A stretch of 37,023 bases of DNA, taken from the NCBI RefSeq assembly GCF_001424385.1, contig NZ_LMPO01000008.1, positions 1 through 37,023 on the forward strand, in the 5' to 3' direction. This document shows, one piece after another, positions 16,599 through 25,234 of this stretch (position 1 is its first letter; each line of letters opens with the position of its first letter). Origin of the DNA: Curtobacterium sp. Leaf183 (GTDB taxonomy: Bacteria; Actinomycetota; Actinomycetes; Actinomycetales; Microbacteriaceae). A model generated the notes under the pieces. The model saw only the letters and a list, made by a program, of their open reading frames with translations. It was not told the DNA's origin and did no database searches. A program made the position numbers and the translations under genes.

Positions 16599-16646
16599 GT
16601 CGGACAGGAGGCGCAGTGCCAGCTGGCACCGGGCCTCCTGTCCGAC
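16599..16646 (-). terminator. terminator of the BCCT transporter gene
   Basis: GTCGGACAGGAGGC (16599-16612) pairs perfectly with GCCTCCTGTCCGAC (16633-16646), with an inner GTGCC/GGCAC stem and loop AGCT. It begins 11 nt past the minus-strand stop. Confidence 0.85.
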
Positions 16647-16657
16647 GTCGGGTCGCG

Positions 16658-18493
16658 TCAGACGCGGTCGGTTCCGGAGGTCGTCGCAGCGGTCGAGTCG
16701 CGTGCTCCGTCCGTGGCCGGGTCGCGTGCTCCGTCCGTGGCCGGGTCCGGCGACACCGGTTCGGTCAGCACGGTGCCGTCGGCGGTCGCGGAGGTCGCTG
16801 CGGTGGGCCGCTCCTGCGGCGTCGGCCGCGGGCGTCCGGACAGCCGGTCACGCACTGAACGCCACGCGTGCGCGCGACCGGAGCGCTGGGCCGGACCGTC
16901 GACCTCGAGGCCGTAGTAGTCGCCGACGCGCTCGAGCAGCAGCGCACGCTCGGCCCGGTCGTACGCGCGCCGTTCGCGGGTGAAGGCGATGATCGTCGAC
17001 CAGCACGTCAGCAGCAGCACGATGCTGAACGGCAGCGCGGTCGTGATCGCCGCGGTCTTCAGCGCGTTCAGCCCGCCGGTCAGCAGCAGCGCGACCGCCA
17101 GCAGCGCGGAGACGGTGGCGAAGAAGACGCGCAGCCAGTTCTTCGGCTCGATGTCCCCGCCGGACGCGATCATCGCCATGACGAGCGAGCCGGAGTCGGA
17201 CGAGGTGACGAAGAACACGCCGATGAGGAGGATCGCCCCGAACGTCAGCACGAGACCGGCGGGCAGTCCGGCGAGCAGCGTGAACAGCGAACCCTCGACG
17301 TCGACGGACCCGTTCGCACCGACCATTCCCCCGGCACCGTCGGTCTGCCGGTGGATGGCCGCTCCGCCGAGGACCGCGAACCACAGGAACGTCAGTGCGG
17401 TGGGGACGAGCAGCACGCCGAACACGAACTGCCGGACGGTGCGGCCCTTCGAGATCCGCGCGATGAAGATGCCGACGAACGGCGCCCACGACATCCACCA
17501 ACCCCAGTAGAAGGTCGTCCAGGCGCCCTGCCAGGCCTCACCCGCGGCGCCCTGCTGCGCGCTGACGTTGAACGACAGCCCGACGATGTTCTGCAGGTAG
17601 TTGCCGATCGACTGCACGAAGTCGCGTAGCAGGAACTGGGTCGGCCCGACGATGAGCACGAACAGCAGCAGCGCGGCAGCCAGCAGCAGGTTGAAGTTGG
17701 ACAGGAGCTTCATGCCCTTCGACACACCGGTGACGAGGGACACGATCGTGAGCGCGGTGATCACGGCGATGATCGCGATCTGGCTGACGAAGCTGCTGTC
17801 GGCGATGCCGGCGCGCTCGAGCCCGGCACCGATCTGCAGGACGCCGAGGCCCAGGGACGTCGCGACGCCGAACAGCGTGCCGATCAGGGCCAGGACGTCG
17901 ATGACGTTGCCCCAGCCACCGCGGACCCGGTCCCCCAGCAGTGGCTCGAGTGCCCAGCGGATCGAGACCGGGCGGCCGCGGCGGTGGATCGCGTAGGCGA
18001 GCGCCAGGCCGAGGACGACGTAGATCGCCCACGCGTGCAGGCCCCAGTGCAGGAACGTCTGCGTCATCGCCTGCTGCGCGAGCTCCGCGGTCGTGCCGGT
18101 GACGCCGGGCCGCGGGGACGCGTAGTGGCTGAGCGGCTCCGACACCCCGTAGAAGACCAGGCCGATGCCCATGCCCGCGGCGAACAGCAGCGAGAACCAC
18201 GAGCCGGTGGAGAACTCCGGTTCGTCGGTGTCCTTGCCGAGCTTGATGTCCCCGAACTTGCTGAACCCGACGAAGAGCGAGAACGCGACGAAGAACGCGG
18301 CGACGAGGACGTAGTACCAGCTGAAGTTCCGGACGATGCCGTCCTGCAGGGCCCCGAAGACGGCTTCGGCGGACGCCGGCGCGATGAGCGTCCAGGCGAC
18401 GAAGCCGAGCACGATGACGGCGGCGGGCCAGAAGACCCAGGTGCGCAGGCGCCGGGTGTCGGTGGCGGGCGGTGGCGATTTCGTCGTCGACAT
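16658..18493 (-). CDS. BCCT family osmolyte transporter
   Basis: 611 aa with about 12 membrane segments. BCCT hallmarks include AAGMGIGLVFYGVSEP near residue 95 and the Trp-rich signature FYWGWWMSWAPFVGIFIARI near residue 330. Such carriers use Na+ or H+ gradients to import glycine betaine, choline or carnitine, mainly for osmoprotection; the substrate cannot be fixed here. The C-terminal tail (about 70 residues) is hydrophilic and contains a duplicated ATDGARDP segment from a 24-bp DNA repeat. Such tails can tune osmotic activation. The start is uncertain: ATG at 18493 gives the usual N-terminus, while ATG at 18502 has AGAGA 2-3 nt upstream. It appears to be a single-gene unit. Confidence 0.88.
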   Translation of the reverse strand: MSTTKSPPPATDTRRLRTWVFWPAAVIVLGFVAWTLIAPASAEAVFGALQDGIVRNFSWYYVLVAAFFVAFSLFVGFSKFGDIKLGKDTDEPEFSTGSWFSLLFAAGMGIGLVFYGVSEPLSHYASPRPGVTGTTAELAQQAMTQTFLHWGLHAWAIYVVLGLALAYAIHRRGRPVSIRWALEPLLGDRVRGGWGNVIDVLALIGTLFGVATSLGLGVLQIGAGLERAGIADSSFVSQIAIIAVITALTIVSLVTGVSKGMKLLSNFNLLLAAALLLFVLIVGPTQFLLRDFVQSIGNYLQNIVGLSFNVSAQQGAAGEAWQGAWTTFYWGWWMSWAPFVGIFIARISKGRTVRQFVFGVLLVPTALTFLWFAVLGGAAIHRQTDGAGGMVGANGSVDVEGSLFTLLAGLPAGLVLTFGAILLIGVFFVTSSDSGSLVMAMIASGGDIEPKNWLRVFFATVSALLAVALLLTGGLNALKTAAITTALPFSIVLLLTCWSTIIAFTRERRAYDRAERALLLERVGDYYGLEVDGPAQRSGRAHAWRSVRDRLSGRPRPTPQERPTAATSATADGTVLTEPVSPDPATDGARDPATDGARDSTAATTSGTDRV

Positions 18494-18533
18494 GCAGACC
18501 ATGGTCTCTGCTGAGCGGTCTCGAAGGCGAAAC

Positions 18534-18572
18534 GGAGGCGCGACCCGCGTCGACGACGCGAGTCGCGCCTCC
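18534..18572 (-). terminator. terminator of the DHA2 efflux gene
   Basis: GGAGGCGCGAC (18534-18544) and GTCGCGCCTCC (18562-18572) form an 11-bp perfect stem, with a further CGCGTCG/CGACGCG pair inside, 25 nt past the minus-strand stop. Confidence 0.75.
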
Positions 18573-18596
18573 AGGCTGGCGGCACTGGAGCCGGAG

Positions 18597-20072
18597 TCAG
18601 TCCGTGACGCCCTCCAGGTCGTCGACGCCGATCGCCCGGGCGTCCTGACGGCGCTTGCGCATCGACGGGGCGACGAGCGCACCGATGATCGCGAGCGCGC
18701 CGACACCGGCGCACGCCCAGAAGCCCGTGGTGAAGGCGTCGTCGAGCGGGAGCCCCTGCGCAGTGGTGTTGGAGGAGATGAGCGCCGCGATCACCGCGGT
18801 GCCGACGCTCGAACCGATCGTGCGGACGACGGTGTTGGCACTGATGGACTCACCGGTCTGCGCGGCGGGGACACTCTCGATGATGGCGTTCGAGCAGGCA
18901 GCCAGCGCGAGGCCGATCCCGATGCCGGTCAGGATGCCCGACACGACGATCTGCCACATCTCGCCGTGTGCCAGGGCGGGCAGCACGAAGGCCGCGGTCA
19001 CCGCGATGCCACCGGCGAGCATGGGGAGCTTCGGCCCGTACCTCCGGACGAGCATGCCCGCGATCGGGCCGGCGACGACCATCATGATGACGGTCGGCAG
19101 CAGGAAGAGCCCCGCCTCGGACACCGACTTGCCGAAGCCGTAGCCGATCGCGGTCGGCAGCTGGAGCAGCGTCGGCACGAGGACGAACGTGCCGAACATC
19201 GCGAAACCGAAGACCAGCGCGACGACGTGGGCCGTCCAGACACCGCGGATCGTGAACAGCCGGACGTCGATGAGCGGCGACTTCACGCGGAGCTCGACGA
19301 ACACGAAGGCGACGAGTGCGACGGCGCCGAGGACCAGCAGGCCGATGGTCTTGCCGTCACCCCAGCCCCAGGTCTCGCCCTCGCTGATCGCGATGAGGAG
19401 CGACACGAGCGACACGGTGAGGACACCGGTGCCGACGAGGTCGAGGCGGCCGGGCTTGCGCACCGGCGATTCCGGCATGCCGAAGACGACGCCGAACAGT
19501 GCGATCACGACCAGGACGGCGGGCAGCCAGAACAGCCAGTGCCACGACAGGTGCTCGACGATCGGACCGGCGGCGACGATGCCGACACCGGCGCCGATGC
19601 CGAAGATCGCGGAGAGCAGCCCGATCGTGACGCTGACCTTCTCCTTCGGCAACTCGTCGCGGACGATGCCGATCGACAGGGGCATCACCGCACCGGCGGC
19701 ACCCTGCAGCGCGCGGGCGATGATGAGCACCGTGAGGTTCGGCGCGAGCGCGGCGAGGATCGCGCCGGCGAGGAGCACCGCCAGCACCACGATGAGGACC
19801 TTGCGCTTGCCGATCATGTCGCCGAGGCGACCGAGGATCGGCGTCAGCACGGATGCGGAGAGCAGGTACGCGGTGAGCACCCAGCTCGCGCTGCTCGTGG
19901 ACACCTGCAGGTCCTTGCCGATCGTGGAGAGCGCCGGGGCGACGAGCGACTGCAGGACGGCGAAGGACAGGCCACCGAGCGCGAGGTAGACGATGATCGC
20001 GGTGCTGTTCGGGCGGTGCCCGTCGGCGGTGGGCACAGAGCCCGTCCGCGGGCTCTCCATGGTCTGTGACAT
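18597..20072 (-). CDS. DHA2-type (14-segment) MFS efflux transporter
   Basis: 491-aa MFS protein with about 14 membrane segments. After segment 2 it has GRLGDMIGKRKVL (motif A) and in segment 5 FGIGAGVGIVAAGP, similar to antiporter motif C. These are typical of drug:H+ antiporters of the EmrB/QacA kind, so export of a toxic organic compound is expected. ATG at 20072 has TGGAG 4-5 nt upstream. It is divergent from a TetR gene with two matching operators in between, so drug-induced derepression is likely. The transported compound is unknown. Confidence 0.88.
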   Translation of the reverse strand: MSQTMESPRTGSVPTADGHRPNSTAIIVYLALGGLSFAVLQSLVAPALSTIGKDLQVSTSSASWVLTAYLLSASVLTPILGRLGDMIGKRKVLIVVLAVLLAGAILAALAPNLTVLIIARALQGAAGAVMPLSIGIVRDELPKEKVSVTIGLLSAIFGIGAGVGIVAAGPIVEHLSWHWLFWLPAVLVVIALFGVVFGMPESPVRKPGRLDLVGTGVLTVSLVSLLIAISEGETWGWGDGKTIGLLVLGAVALVAFVFVELRVKSPLIDVRLFTIRGVWTAHVVALVFGFAMFGTFVLVPTLLQLPTAIGYGFGKSVSEAGLFLLPTVIMMVVAGPIAGMLVRRYGPKLPMLAGGIAVTAAFVLPALAHGEMWQIVVSGILTGIGIGLALAACSNAIIESVPAAQTGESISANTVVRTIGSSVGTAVIAALISSNTTAQGLPLDDAFTTGFWACAGVGALAIIGALVAPSMRKRRQDARAIGVDDLEGVTD

Positions 20073-20087
20073 CGTGCTCCAGTCAAT

Positions 20088-20103
20088 GTAAACGCTTGCT
20101 GAC
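20088..20103. promoter_or_regulatory. TetR operator 1
   Basis: GTAAACGCTTGCTGAC is a 16-bp imperfect palindrome and an inverted copy of operator 2. It lies just downstream of the efflux-gene -10, where a bound repressor would block elongation. Confidence 0.65.
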
Positions 20104-20116
20104 CTGACGATGCTAG

Positions 20117-20138
20117 CGGATCGGCAAGAGAAGTCAAC
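20117..20138 (-). promoter_or_regulatory. approximate promoter span of the DHA2 efflux gene
   Basis: On the minus strand TTGACT (part of operator 2) is followed after 16 nt by TAGCAT. The coordinates mark the region rather than exact box edges. Confidence 0.6.
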
Positions 20139-20148
20139 AGCCGTTTAC
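20133..20148. promoter_or_regulatory. TetR operator 2
   Basis: GTCAACAGCCGTTTAC matches the reverse complement of operator 1 at 12 of 16 positions and is itself a GTMAAC-N4-GTTTAC palindrome. It contains the -35 boxes of both divergent promoters, so one bound dimer could repress both genes. Confidence 0.7.
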
Positions 20149-20172
20149 GAGGGGTGTCCTGCGCGGTACGGT
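20144..20172 (+). promoter_or_regulatory. promoter of the tetR gene
   Basis: TTTACG (20144-20149) and TACGGT (20167-20172) are spaced 17 nt apart; the first overlaps operator 2, predicting autorepression. Confidence 0.55.
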
Positions 20173-20193
20173 GGGGGCAACGGAAGGACGACG

Positions 20194-20826
20194 ATGACGA
20201 TGCAGACACCGACGCCGGTCGAGGACCGCGCCCATCCGGACGGCTCCGGACGGGCACGGGATGCCGGGGCGACTCGACTCCGACTGCTGCAGTCCGCCCG
20301 CCGACGGTTCGCCATCAACGGGTACGGGTCCACCACCGTGCGGGACATCGCGAACGACGCCGGCGTGAACGTCGCGTTGATCAACCGCTACTTCACGTCC
20401 AAAGAGGGCCTGTTCGAAGCCTGCCTGAGTCGGACCGTCGAGGAGTTCGACGTCCCCGAGGACGATGCCTCGACCATCGACGAGGTCGTCGACCGGATGG
20501 TGCGGAAGATCACCGGGGCACCGAGTGGCGAGTCGTCGTTGCAGATGCTCCTGCTCGTCCGGAGTTCGGGAGACGACGGCGCGGACCGCATCCGACGTGA
20601 GACGCTCCGGTCCTTCACCGAGCGGATGGCGACCGTGGCGGGCTGGCTGCCGGGAGACCCCGGCACCGAGCACCTGTTGCTCCGGGCGCAGGTCGCGATC
20701 GCGACCGGGCTCGGCATCGTGATGGTGCGCGCCGCAACCGGACTCGAGCCCCTGACCTCGGCCGCGGCGGACGACCTCGCAGGGCCGCTCAGCGAGGCCG
20801 TCCGGGTCCTGCTCGAAGCCCGCTGA
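20194..20826 (+). CDS. TetR-family repressor of the divergent efflux gene
   Basis: 210 aa. N-terminal TetR helix-turn-helix at about 27-75 (RRFAINGYGSTTVRDIANDAG, with the recognition helix through NRYFTSKEGLF). The C-terminal ligand domain is TetR_C-like. ATG at 20194 is chosen for its GGAAGGA 6 nt upstream; a second in-frame ATG follows 6 nt later. It should bind the two palindromes in the shared intergenic region and release them on binding a drug exported by the DHA2 pump. The ligand is unknown. Confidence 0.88.
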   Translation: MTMQTPTPVEDRAHPDGSGRARDAGATRLRLLQSARRRFAINGYGSTTVRDIANDAGVNVALINRYFTSKEGLFEACLSRTVEEFDVPEDDASTIDEVVDRMVRKITGAPSGESSLQMLLLVRSSGDDGADRIRRETLRSFTERMATVAGWLPGDPGTEHLLLRAQVAIATGLGIVMVRAATGLEPLTSAAADDLAGPLSEAVRVLLEAR

Positions 20827-20833
20827 GCGCCCG

Positions 20834-20883
20834 ACGACGATGAGAGGCCCGCAGCCGACCGGCTGCGGGCCTCTCATCGTCGT
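20834..20883. terminator. bidirectional terminator after tetR
   Basis: A perfect 23-bp stem (20834-20856 with 20861-20883, loop GACC) sits between convergent tetR and the alpha/beta hydrolase. It is the longest hairpin in the window. Confidence 0.9.
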
Positions 20884-20946
20884 GCGGTTTGCGCCAGCCC
20901 TGCGGCACACTCCAGGTCGTCCGCTATCGCGTCGTCCGGGGACGGC

Positions 20947-21693
20947 TCAGAGCACGTCCGCGACCGCCTCGAGGGTCCGGCCGGCGTCCTCGAGCTGCAT
21001 GTCGTGGTGGATGCCGGGGATCCGGCGGATCCCCCAGCCGGCGCGCTCGAGGCGGGCGGCCACGGCATCGGGGACGACCGCGGGCGCGTCGTCCGACAGG
21101 ACGACCACCGAGGGCACCTCGGGCGGGGCGATCGGGAGCGGGGTGTGCGCGACCTCACGGAAGACGCCGATCGCCATGCCCCCGTCGAACCGCTTCCGAG
21201 CGTCGGCGAGTGCCTGCCGGACGGCGGGTGTGTACCCGGCGCGGGCTGCCGCGCTCTTCCGTGCCTGCAGGAGCCCCGCGATGCCCAGCGTCAGTGGTGG
21301 GACCGCCCAGAACAGGCGACCGGCGAGGCCGGTGGTGGGCAGCGCGAGGTGGAAGCCCGGGTCGAGGTAGACGGCTTGCTCGGGACGGAGCCGTCCGACC
21401 GCGCGGACCAGCACGGCTCCTCCGAGCGAGTGCCCGACCACGCTGTGCAGCCCGGTCGGCAGCGCCCCGACCAGGTCGTCGGCGAAGTCGTCCAGGCGGT
21501 ACCGGTCAGCGCGTTCGCTCCGACCGTGCCCGCGGAGGTCGACGGTCGTGACGGTGTACCGGCCCGTCGCCGTCATCCGGTCGACCAGGGGCTGCCAGGT
21601 CGCGCCGTCGGCGCCGAGGCCGTGGACGAGCCCGACGTGGTGCTCGCCGCTGCCGGTCGTCGTGGTGTGGAGGCGCATGGCTGCAGTCTGCAT
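20947..21693 (-). CDS. alpha/beta-fold hydrolase downstream of an MFS gene
   Basis: 248 aa. Oxyanion loop HGLGADGATW, strand DLRGHGRS, nucleophile elbow VGHSLGG and terminal His in GIHHDMQLED fit a hydrolase of the haloperoxidase/lipase/esterase type. The start ATG at 21693 has GAGGAA 7 nt upstream; ATG at 21678 is less likely. It follows the MFS transporter after 50 nt and probably shares its transcript, suggesting that an imported ester, lactone or amide is cleaved inside the cell. Substrate unknown. Confidence 0.85.
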   Translation of the reverse strand: MQTAAMRLHTTTTGSGEHHVGLVHGLGADGATWQPLVDRMTATGRYTVTTVDLRGHGRSERADRYRLDDFADDLVGALPTGLHSVVGHSLGGAVLVRAVGRLRPEQAVYLDPGFHLALPTTGLAGRLFWAVPPLTLGIAGLLQARKSAAARAGYTPAVRQALADARKRFDGGMAIGVFREVAHTPLPIAPPEVPSVVVLSDDAPAVVPDAVAARLERAGWGIRRIPGIHHDMQLEDAGRTLEAVADVL

Positions 21694-21743
21694 GGTCGGG
21701 TTCCTCGGTGTGCGGTGGACGCGGGGCTCGGTGGGACGGGGGC

Positions 21744-23054
21744 TCAGCGGACGGACTTGATGGGCAGGACCGCCAGCGCACCCAGGGCCACGAAGACGAT
21801 GCCCGACACGAACAGCGCCGGGTACCCGCCGGTGACGGACACCAGGCCCGCGGCGATCGAGGGGCTGAGCGCCTGGGGCAGCGTCGTCGCGAGTCCGAGG
21901 ATCGCCAGGTCACGCCCGGCCGTGCTCGCCCCCGAGGTCATCGACACGGGCAGCACCTCGGTCATCAGCGCCAGGTCGATCGAGATGTACGCACCGAACC
22001 CCAGCCCGAGCAGGAAGCTGTAGACGAGGACGCCGGTCGTCGTCGGGAAGACCAGCGGGACGGCGAGCCCGATCGCCATGACGACGGACGCCCAGATGAT
22101 GAAGGGCTTCCGGCGACCGATGCGGTCCGAGAGGACGCCGCTGGTCAGGGCCGACAGCAGCACGCCGATCAGCAGCACGACGCCGATCTGCGCGGCGAAG
22201 CCGTTCGACGCGGCGTCGCTCATGCCGATGTAGTCGCGGAGGATGTAGAGGCCGAAGGTCTGCGCACCGTAGAAGCCGATCACCATGAGGAACCGGGCCG
22301 CGAACGCCCAGGCGAAGTCGGGGTGCTTGCGGGGGCTGACCCAGAAACCGCGCAGGAACGCGCCGATGCTCTGTCGCTCGACGACCAGGTCGCGGCTGGA
22401 CCGGTCGGGGTTGGCGACGACGAAGACGACGACGACCAGGACGACGATCGCCGCGAGGACGATGTACGGCAGCGACCCCGCGCTCGCGAAGCTCCCGGCG
22501 ACGACCGCACCGACGGCGTTGCCGATGGTGATGCCGAGGCCGATCAGTCCGGACACCCCGCCGCGCTGCTTGGCCGGGTAGCGGTCCGGGACGAGCGCCG
22601 TCGCTGCCGCCTGCAGGGCGTTCAGGCCGAGCTGGACCACGAGCCAGATGGCGGCGACGACCACCACGGAGCTCGCCAGGGGCAGGCCGACCAGGAAGCC
22701 AGCGGCGAGCAGGGCGCCACCGACCATCCACGGCGAGCGCCGTCCGAAGCGCGAGCGGGTGACGTCGGACAGGGCTCCGGCGATCGGTTGGGCGACGACG
22801 TTCGCCAGGAACGCCACCGTGGTCACGATCGCGAGGTTCCCGATCTTGTCCGCAGCGTCGATGTCCGCGACGAGGTTCGGGATGAGGATGCCCAGGCCCC
22901 CGGAGTTGATCGCGAGGATCGCCACGTAGACCAGGGCCAGGCCGACCGACAGGCGGCGGAGCCGGACGGGCCGTGCCGAGGCCGTGTCCGTGGGGACGTC
23001 GACGGTGGGCTTGGTCGGACCTGCGGTGCTGGTCGGGGGGACTGGTGCGTTCAT
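21744..23054 (-). CDS. MFS transporter, 12-segment, sugar-symporter-like
   Basis: 436 aa with about 12 membrane segments after a Pro/Thr-rich N-terminus. Motifs VAQPIAGALSDVTRSRFGRR and LTSGVLSDRIGRRKP are the two copies of MFS motif A. The SDVTRSRFGRRSPW form recalls the GPH/SLC45 sugar-symporter branch, so import of a sugar or glycoside is plausible. The start has AGGAG 5 nt upstream. It is divergent from a PucR-type activator and followed by a hydrolase, a compact uptake-and-cleavage module of unknown substrate. Confidence 0.85.
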   Translation of the reverse strand: MNAPVPPTSTAGPTKPTVDVPTDTASARPVRLRRLSVGLALVYVAILAINSGGLGILIPNLVADIDAADKIGNLAIVTTVAFLANVVAQPIAGALSDVTRSRFGRRSPWMVGGALLAAGFLVGLPLASSVVVVAAIWLVVQLGLNALQAAATALVPDRYPAKQRGGVSGLIGLGITIGNAVGAVVAGSFASAGSLPYIVLAAIVVLVVVVFVVANPDRSSRDLVVERQSIGAFLRGFWVSPRKHPDFAWAFAARFLMVIGFYGAQTFGLYILRDYIGMSDAASNGFAAQIGVVLLIGVLLSALTSGVLSDRIGRRKPFIIWASVVMAIGLAVPLVFPTTTGVLVYSFLLGLGFGAYISIDLALMTEVLPVSMTSGASTAGRDLAILGLATTLPQALSPSIAAGLVSVTGGYPALFVSGIVFVALGALAVLPIKSVR

Positions 23055-23092
23055 GGGGACTCCTGAGCTGAGGGGCGGCGCTGCCGCTCGCG

Positions 23093-23143
23093 GATGCTCC
23101 ACCCTCGCCCCGCGACCTCTGGCCGGACAATGGATCGAGCATC
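23093..23143. promoter_or_regulatory. possible PucR-regulator site: separated inverted repeat
   Basis: GATGCTC (23093-23099) and GAGCATC (23137-23143) are inverted copies 37 bp apart in the divergent region. The right half directly abuts the -10 of the regulator gene. The repeat is short and could be chance. Confidence 0.3.
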
Positions 23144-23149
23144 TACACT
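23144..23149 (+). promoter_or_regulatory. -10 box for leaderless PucR-family gene
   Basis: TACACT lies 6 nt before the ATG at 23156. Confidence 0.5.
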
Positions 23150-23155
23150 CCTGCC

Positions 23156-24937
23156 ATGAGAGTGGACGATGCATCCACAGCCCTGGGGTGGCTCGACCTG
23201 CTGCTGGAGCAGCCTGACCTGCCGCAGGTCGAAGCGCACCGGGACGCCCTGCTGGCGACGGGGGCCGACCCTGCCCAGGTCGACGCCGAGGCCCGGGCCG
23301 CCGCGGAACTCGCCGTGCTCGCGCGGGACCGGGGCCGTCGGGTCGCCGAGCTCGCCGCCCTCAACGACATCGCCGGTCGACTGGCCGCGGTCCCCCACCC
23401 GGACGACCTGCTCGTCGAGGTCGTCCGTCAGGCACGGCGGCTGCTCGGGGTGGACCTGACCTACGTCGCCCTGCTCGACGAGCAGGAGATCACGATCCAC
23501 GTCGCCGACGGAGCGCGCTCCCCCAGTCTGGTCGGGACGCGTCTGCCCCGCTGGGTGGGGCTCGTCGGGCAGGTCGTCGAGTCGGGCGCGCCGCGCTGGA
23601 CCTCCGACTACGGCAGCGACGCCACGCTGGTGCACGAGGAGCGCGCCGACGCCACCGTCGACGAGGAGTCCGTCCGCGGGCTGCTCGGCGTTCCCCTGAC
23701 CGTGCGCGGCCGGGTCGTCGGGGTGCTGCTGGCCGCCAAGCGCGAGGAACGTCGGTTCGCGCGCCAGGAGATCGGGCTGCTCGGTGACCTCGCCGCGCAC
23801 GCTGCGGTGGCCATCGACAACGCCCGTGCCGCAGACGAGGTCCGACGCGCGAAGGACACCCTCGAGGTGACGCTGCGTCTGGACGCCGACCTCACCGCCG
23901 CGGTGCTCGCCGGCGGGGACACCGCGACGCTCGTGGGCCGGGTGCAGGCGCTGACGGCCGTGCAGATCCGCTGGGTCGAACAGCCCGCCGACGGTGCGGT
24001 GGGTGCCGCGCTCGCCCGGGTGGTCGCGACGGGCACGACCTCGGCGGTCGACCTCGCGCCCGGCGTCCTGCAGCCGGTGACCGCGGCGGGTCAGGTCCTC
24101 GGCGCCCTCGTGGTCGATGGCCCCGTCCCCGCCGACGTGGCGCTCCTGCTCGAACGCGCCGCACCGCTCATCGCCCTGACGCTCGTCGGCGCTCGTGCTG
24201 AGGCCCGTGCGGTGCAGCTCGGCCGGGACATCGCGACGATCGACCTGCTGAGCCGCGCCGAGCCGGACCCCGCGGCCGACCGGCAGCGATGGCGCGGTGC
24301 CGGCCTCGATCCGCAGCAGCCGCACGTCGTGGTGGTCGCCGCCGGGGACCCGGACGTCGCGCGCCGGTTCGTCACGGGCCTGCGCCTCGGCGGGCGGTGG
24401 GCATCGGCGGTCCACCGCGACCGCCTCGTGCTGGTGGTGCCGCGGGACAGCCGGATCGAAGCCGTGTGGGACGGCCACACCGGTCCGGTCGCGGGGATCG
24501 CGGCCGTCGGGACGGACACCGCCGGGATCCGGAGTGCCCACGTCGAGGCGACCCGGACCGCGGACGCCCTGACGGCACTCGGCCGCGACGCCGGGCTCGC
24601 CCGGGCGGCCGACCTCGGGGTCTTCGCCGTGCTGCTCAGCCGGACCGGGCGGGACGAGCTCGAGGACCAGACCCGACGCGAACTCGGCGTGGTGTTCGAC
24701 GAGGAAGCCGTCCGAGGTGTCCCCCTCGTCGAGACACTGACGGTCTTCCTCGACCAGGGGCAGCGCCCCTCGGCGACCGCGGCGGCGCTGCGCGTGCACG
24801 TCAACACCGTGTACCAGCGGCTCGGTTCGCTCGACCGGCTGCTCGGGGACGGGTGGCGCGGTCGGGCGCTCGAGCTGCAGGTGCTGCTGCGGCTGTGGCG
24901 GGCGGCCCGGGAACTCGACGCTCGACGTCGGGGATAG
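23156..24937 (+). CDS. GAF-domain PucR/CdaR-family transcriptional regulator
   Basis: 593 aa. An N-terminal helical part (1-65) is followed by a GAF sensor domain (about 75-225, ending LAAHAAVAIDNA), a middle GGDEF-like/PucR linker region with AAGDPDVARRF, and a C-terminal PucR helix-turn-helix (about 535-590: TLTVFLDQGQRPSATAAAL, then VHVNTVYQRL). Such proteins sense small molecules through the GAF domain and usually activate adjacent catabolic or transport genes. The divergent MFS and hydrolase genes are the obvious targets. Leaderless start. Confidence 0.88.
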   Translation: MRVDDASTALGWLDLLLEQPDLPQVEAHRDALLATGADPAQVDAEARAAAELAVLARDRGRRVAELAALNDIAGRLAAVPHPDDLLVEVVRQARRLLGVDLTYVALLDEQEITIHVADGARSPSLVGTRLPRWVGLVGQVVESGAPRWTSDYGSDATLVHEERADATVDEESVRGLLGVPLTVRGRVVGVLLAAKREERRFARQEIGLLGDLAAHAAVAIDNARAADEVRRAKDTLEVTLRLDADLTAAVLAGGDTATLVGRVQALTAVQIRWVEQPADGAVGAALARVVATGTTSAVDLAPGVLQPVTAAGQVLGALVVDGPVPADVALLLERAAPLIALTLVGARAEARAVQLGRDIATIDLLSRAEPDPAADRQRWRGAGLDPQQPHVVVVAAGDPDVARRFVTGLRLGGRWASAVHRDRLVLVVPRDSRIEAVWDGHTGPVAGIAAVGTDTAGIRSAHVEATRTADALTALGRDAGLARAADLGVFAVLLSRTGRDELEDQTRRELGVVFDEEAVRGVPLVETLTVFLDQGQRPSATAAALRVHVNTVYQRLGSLDRLLGDGWRGRALELQVLLRLWRAARELDARRRG

Positions 24938-24949
24938 GGCCCGCCGCAC

Positions 24950-24990
24950 AACGACGAAGCCCACCGAGTGCATCGGTGGGCTTCGTCGTT
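24950..24990. terminator. bidirectional terminator
   Basis: A perfect 18-bp stem, 24950-24967 with 24973-24990 (loop GTGCA), separates the PucR gene from tRNA-Pro, which is transcribed toward it. Confidence 0.88.
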
Positions 24991-24997
24991 CGTTCGG

Positions 24998-25071
<74 letters not shown>

Positions 25072-25096
25072 TGAGTCCCGAGGGACTCGGAACCCC

Positions 25097-25113
25097 CGCA
25101 GACCAGGTCTGCG
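25097..25113. other. 17-bp perfect palindrome upstream of tRNA-Pro
   Basis: CGCAGACC-A-GGTCTGCG is symmetrical around 25105, in the 163-bp gap between tRNA-Pro and the divergent lipoprotein gene. A second, shorter hairpin GAGTCCC/GGGACTC is at 25073-25088. They could be an operator or processing structures in a tRNA leader. Confidence 0.4.
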
Positions 25114-25222
25114 TGGACTCCGCCACCCGCACCCGACCGAGCGCGGAGCAGCCCGACCAGCATAGCGGACGCAGGACCCCCGCCGTGCCACGGACGGCCA
25201 CACCGGGTCCAGGACCGGCCCC

Positions 25223-25228
25223 TAGGGT
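25223..25228 (+). promoter_or_regulatory. -10 box for leaderless lipoprotein gene
   Basis: TAGGGT lies 6 nt before the ATG at 25235. Confidence 0.5.
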
Positions 25229-25234
25229 GGTCCG

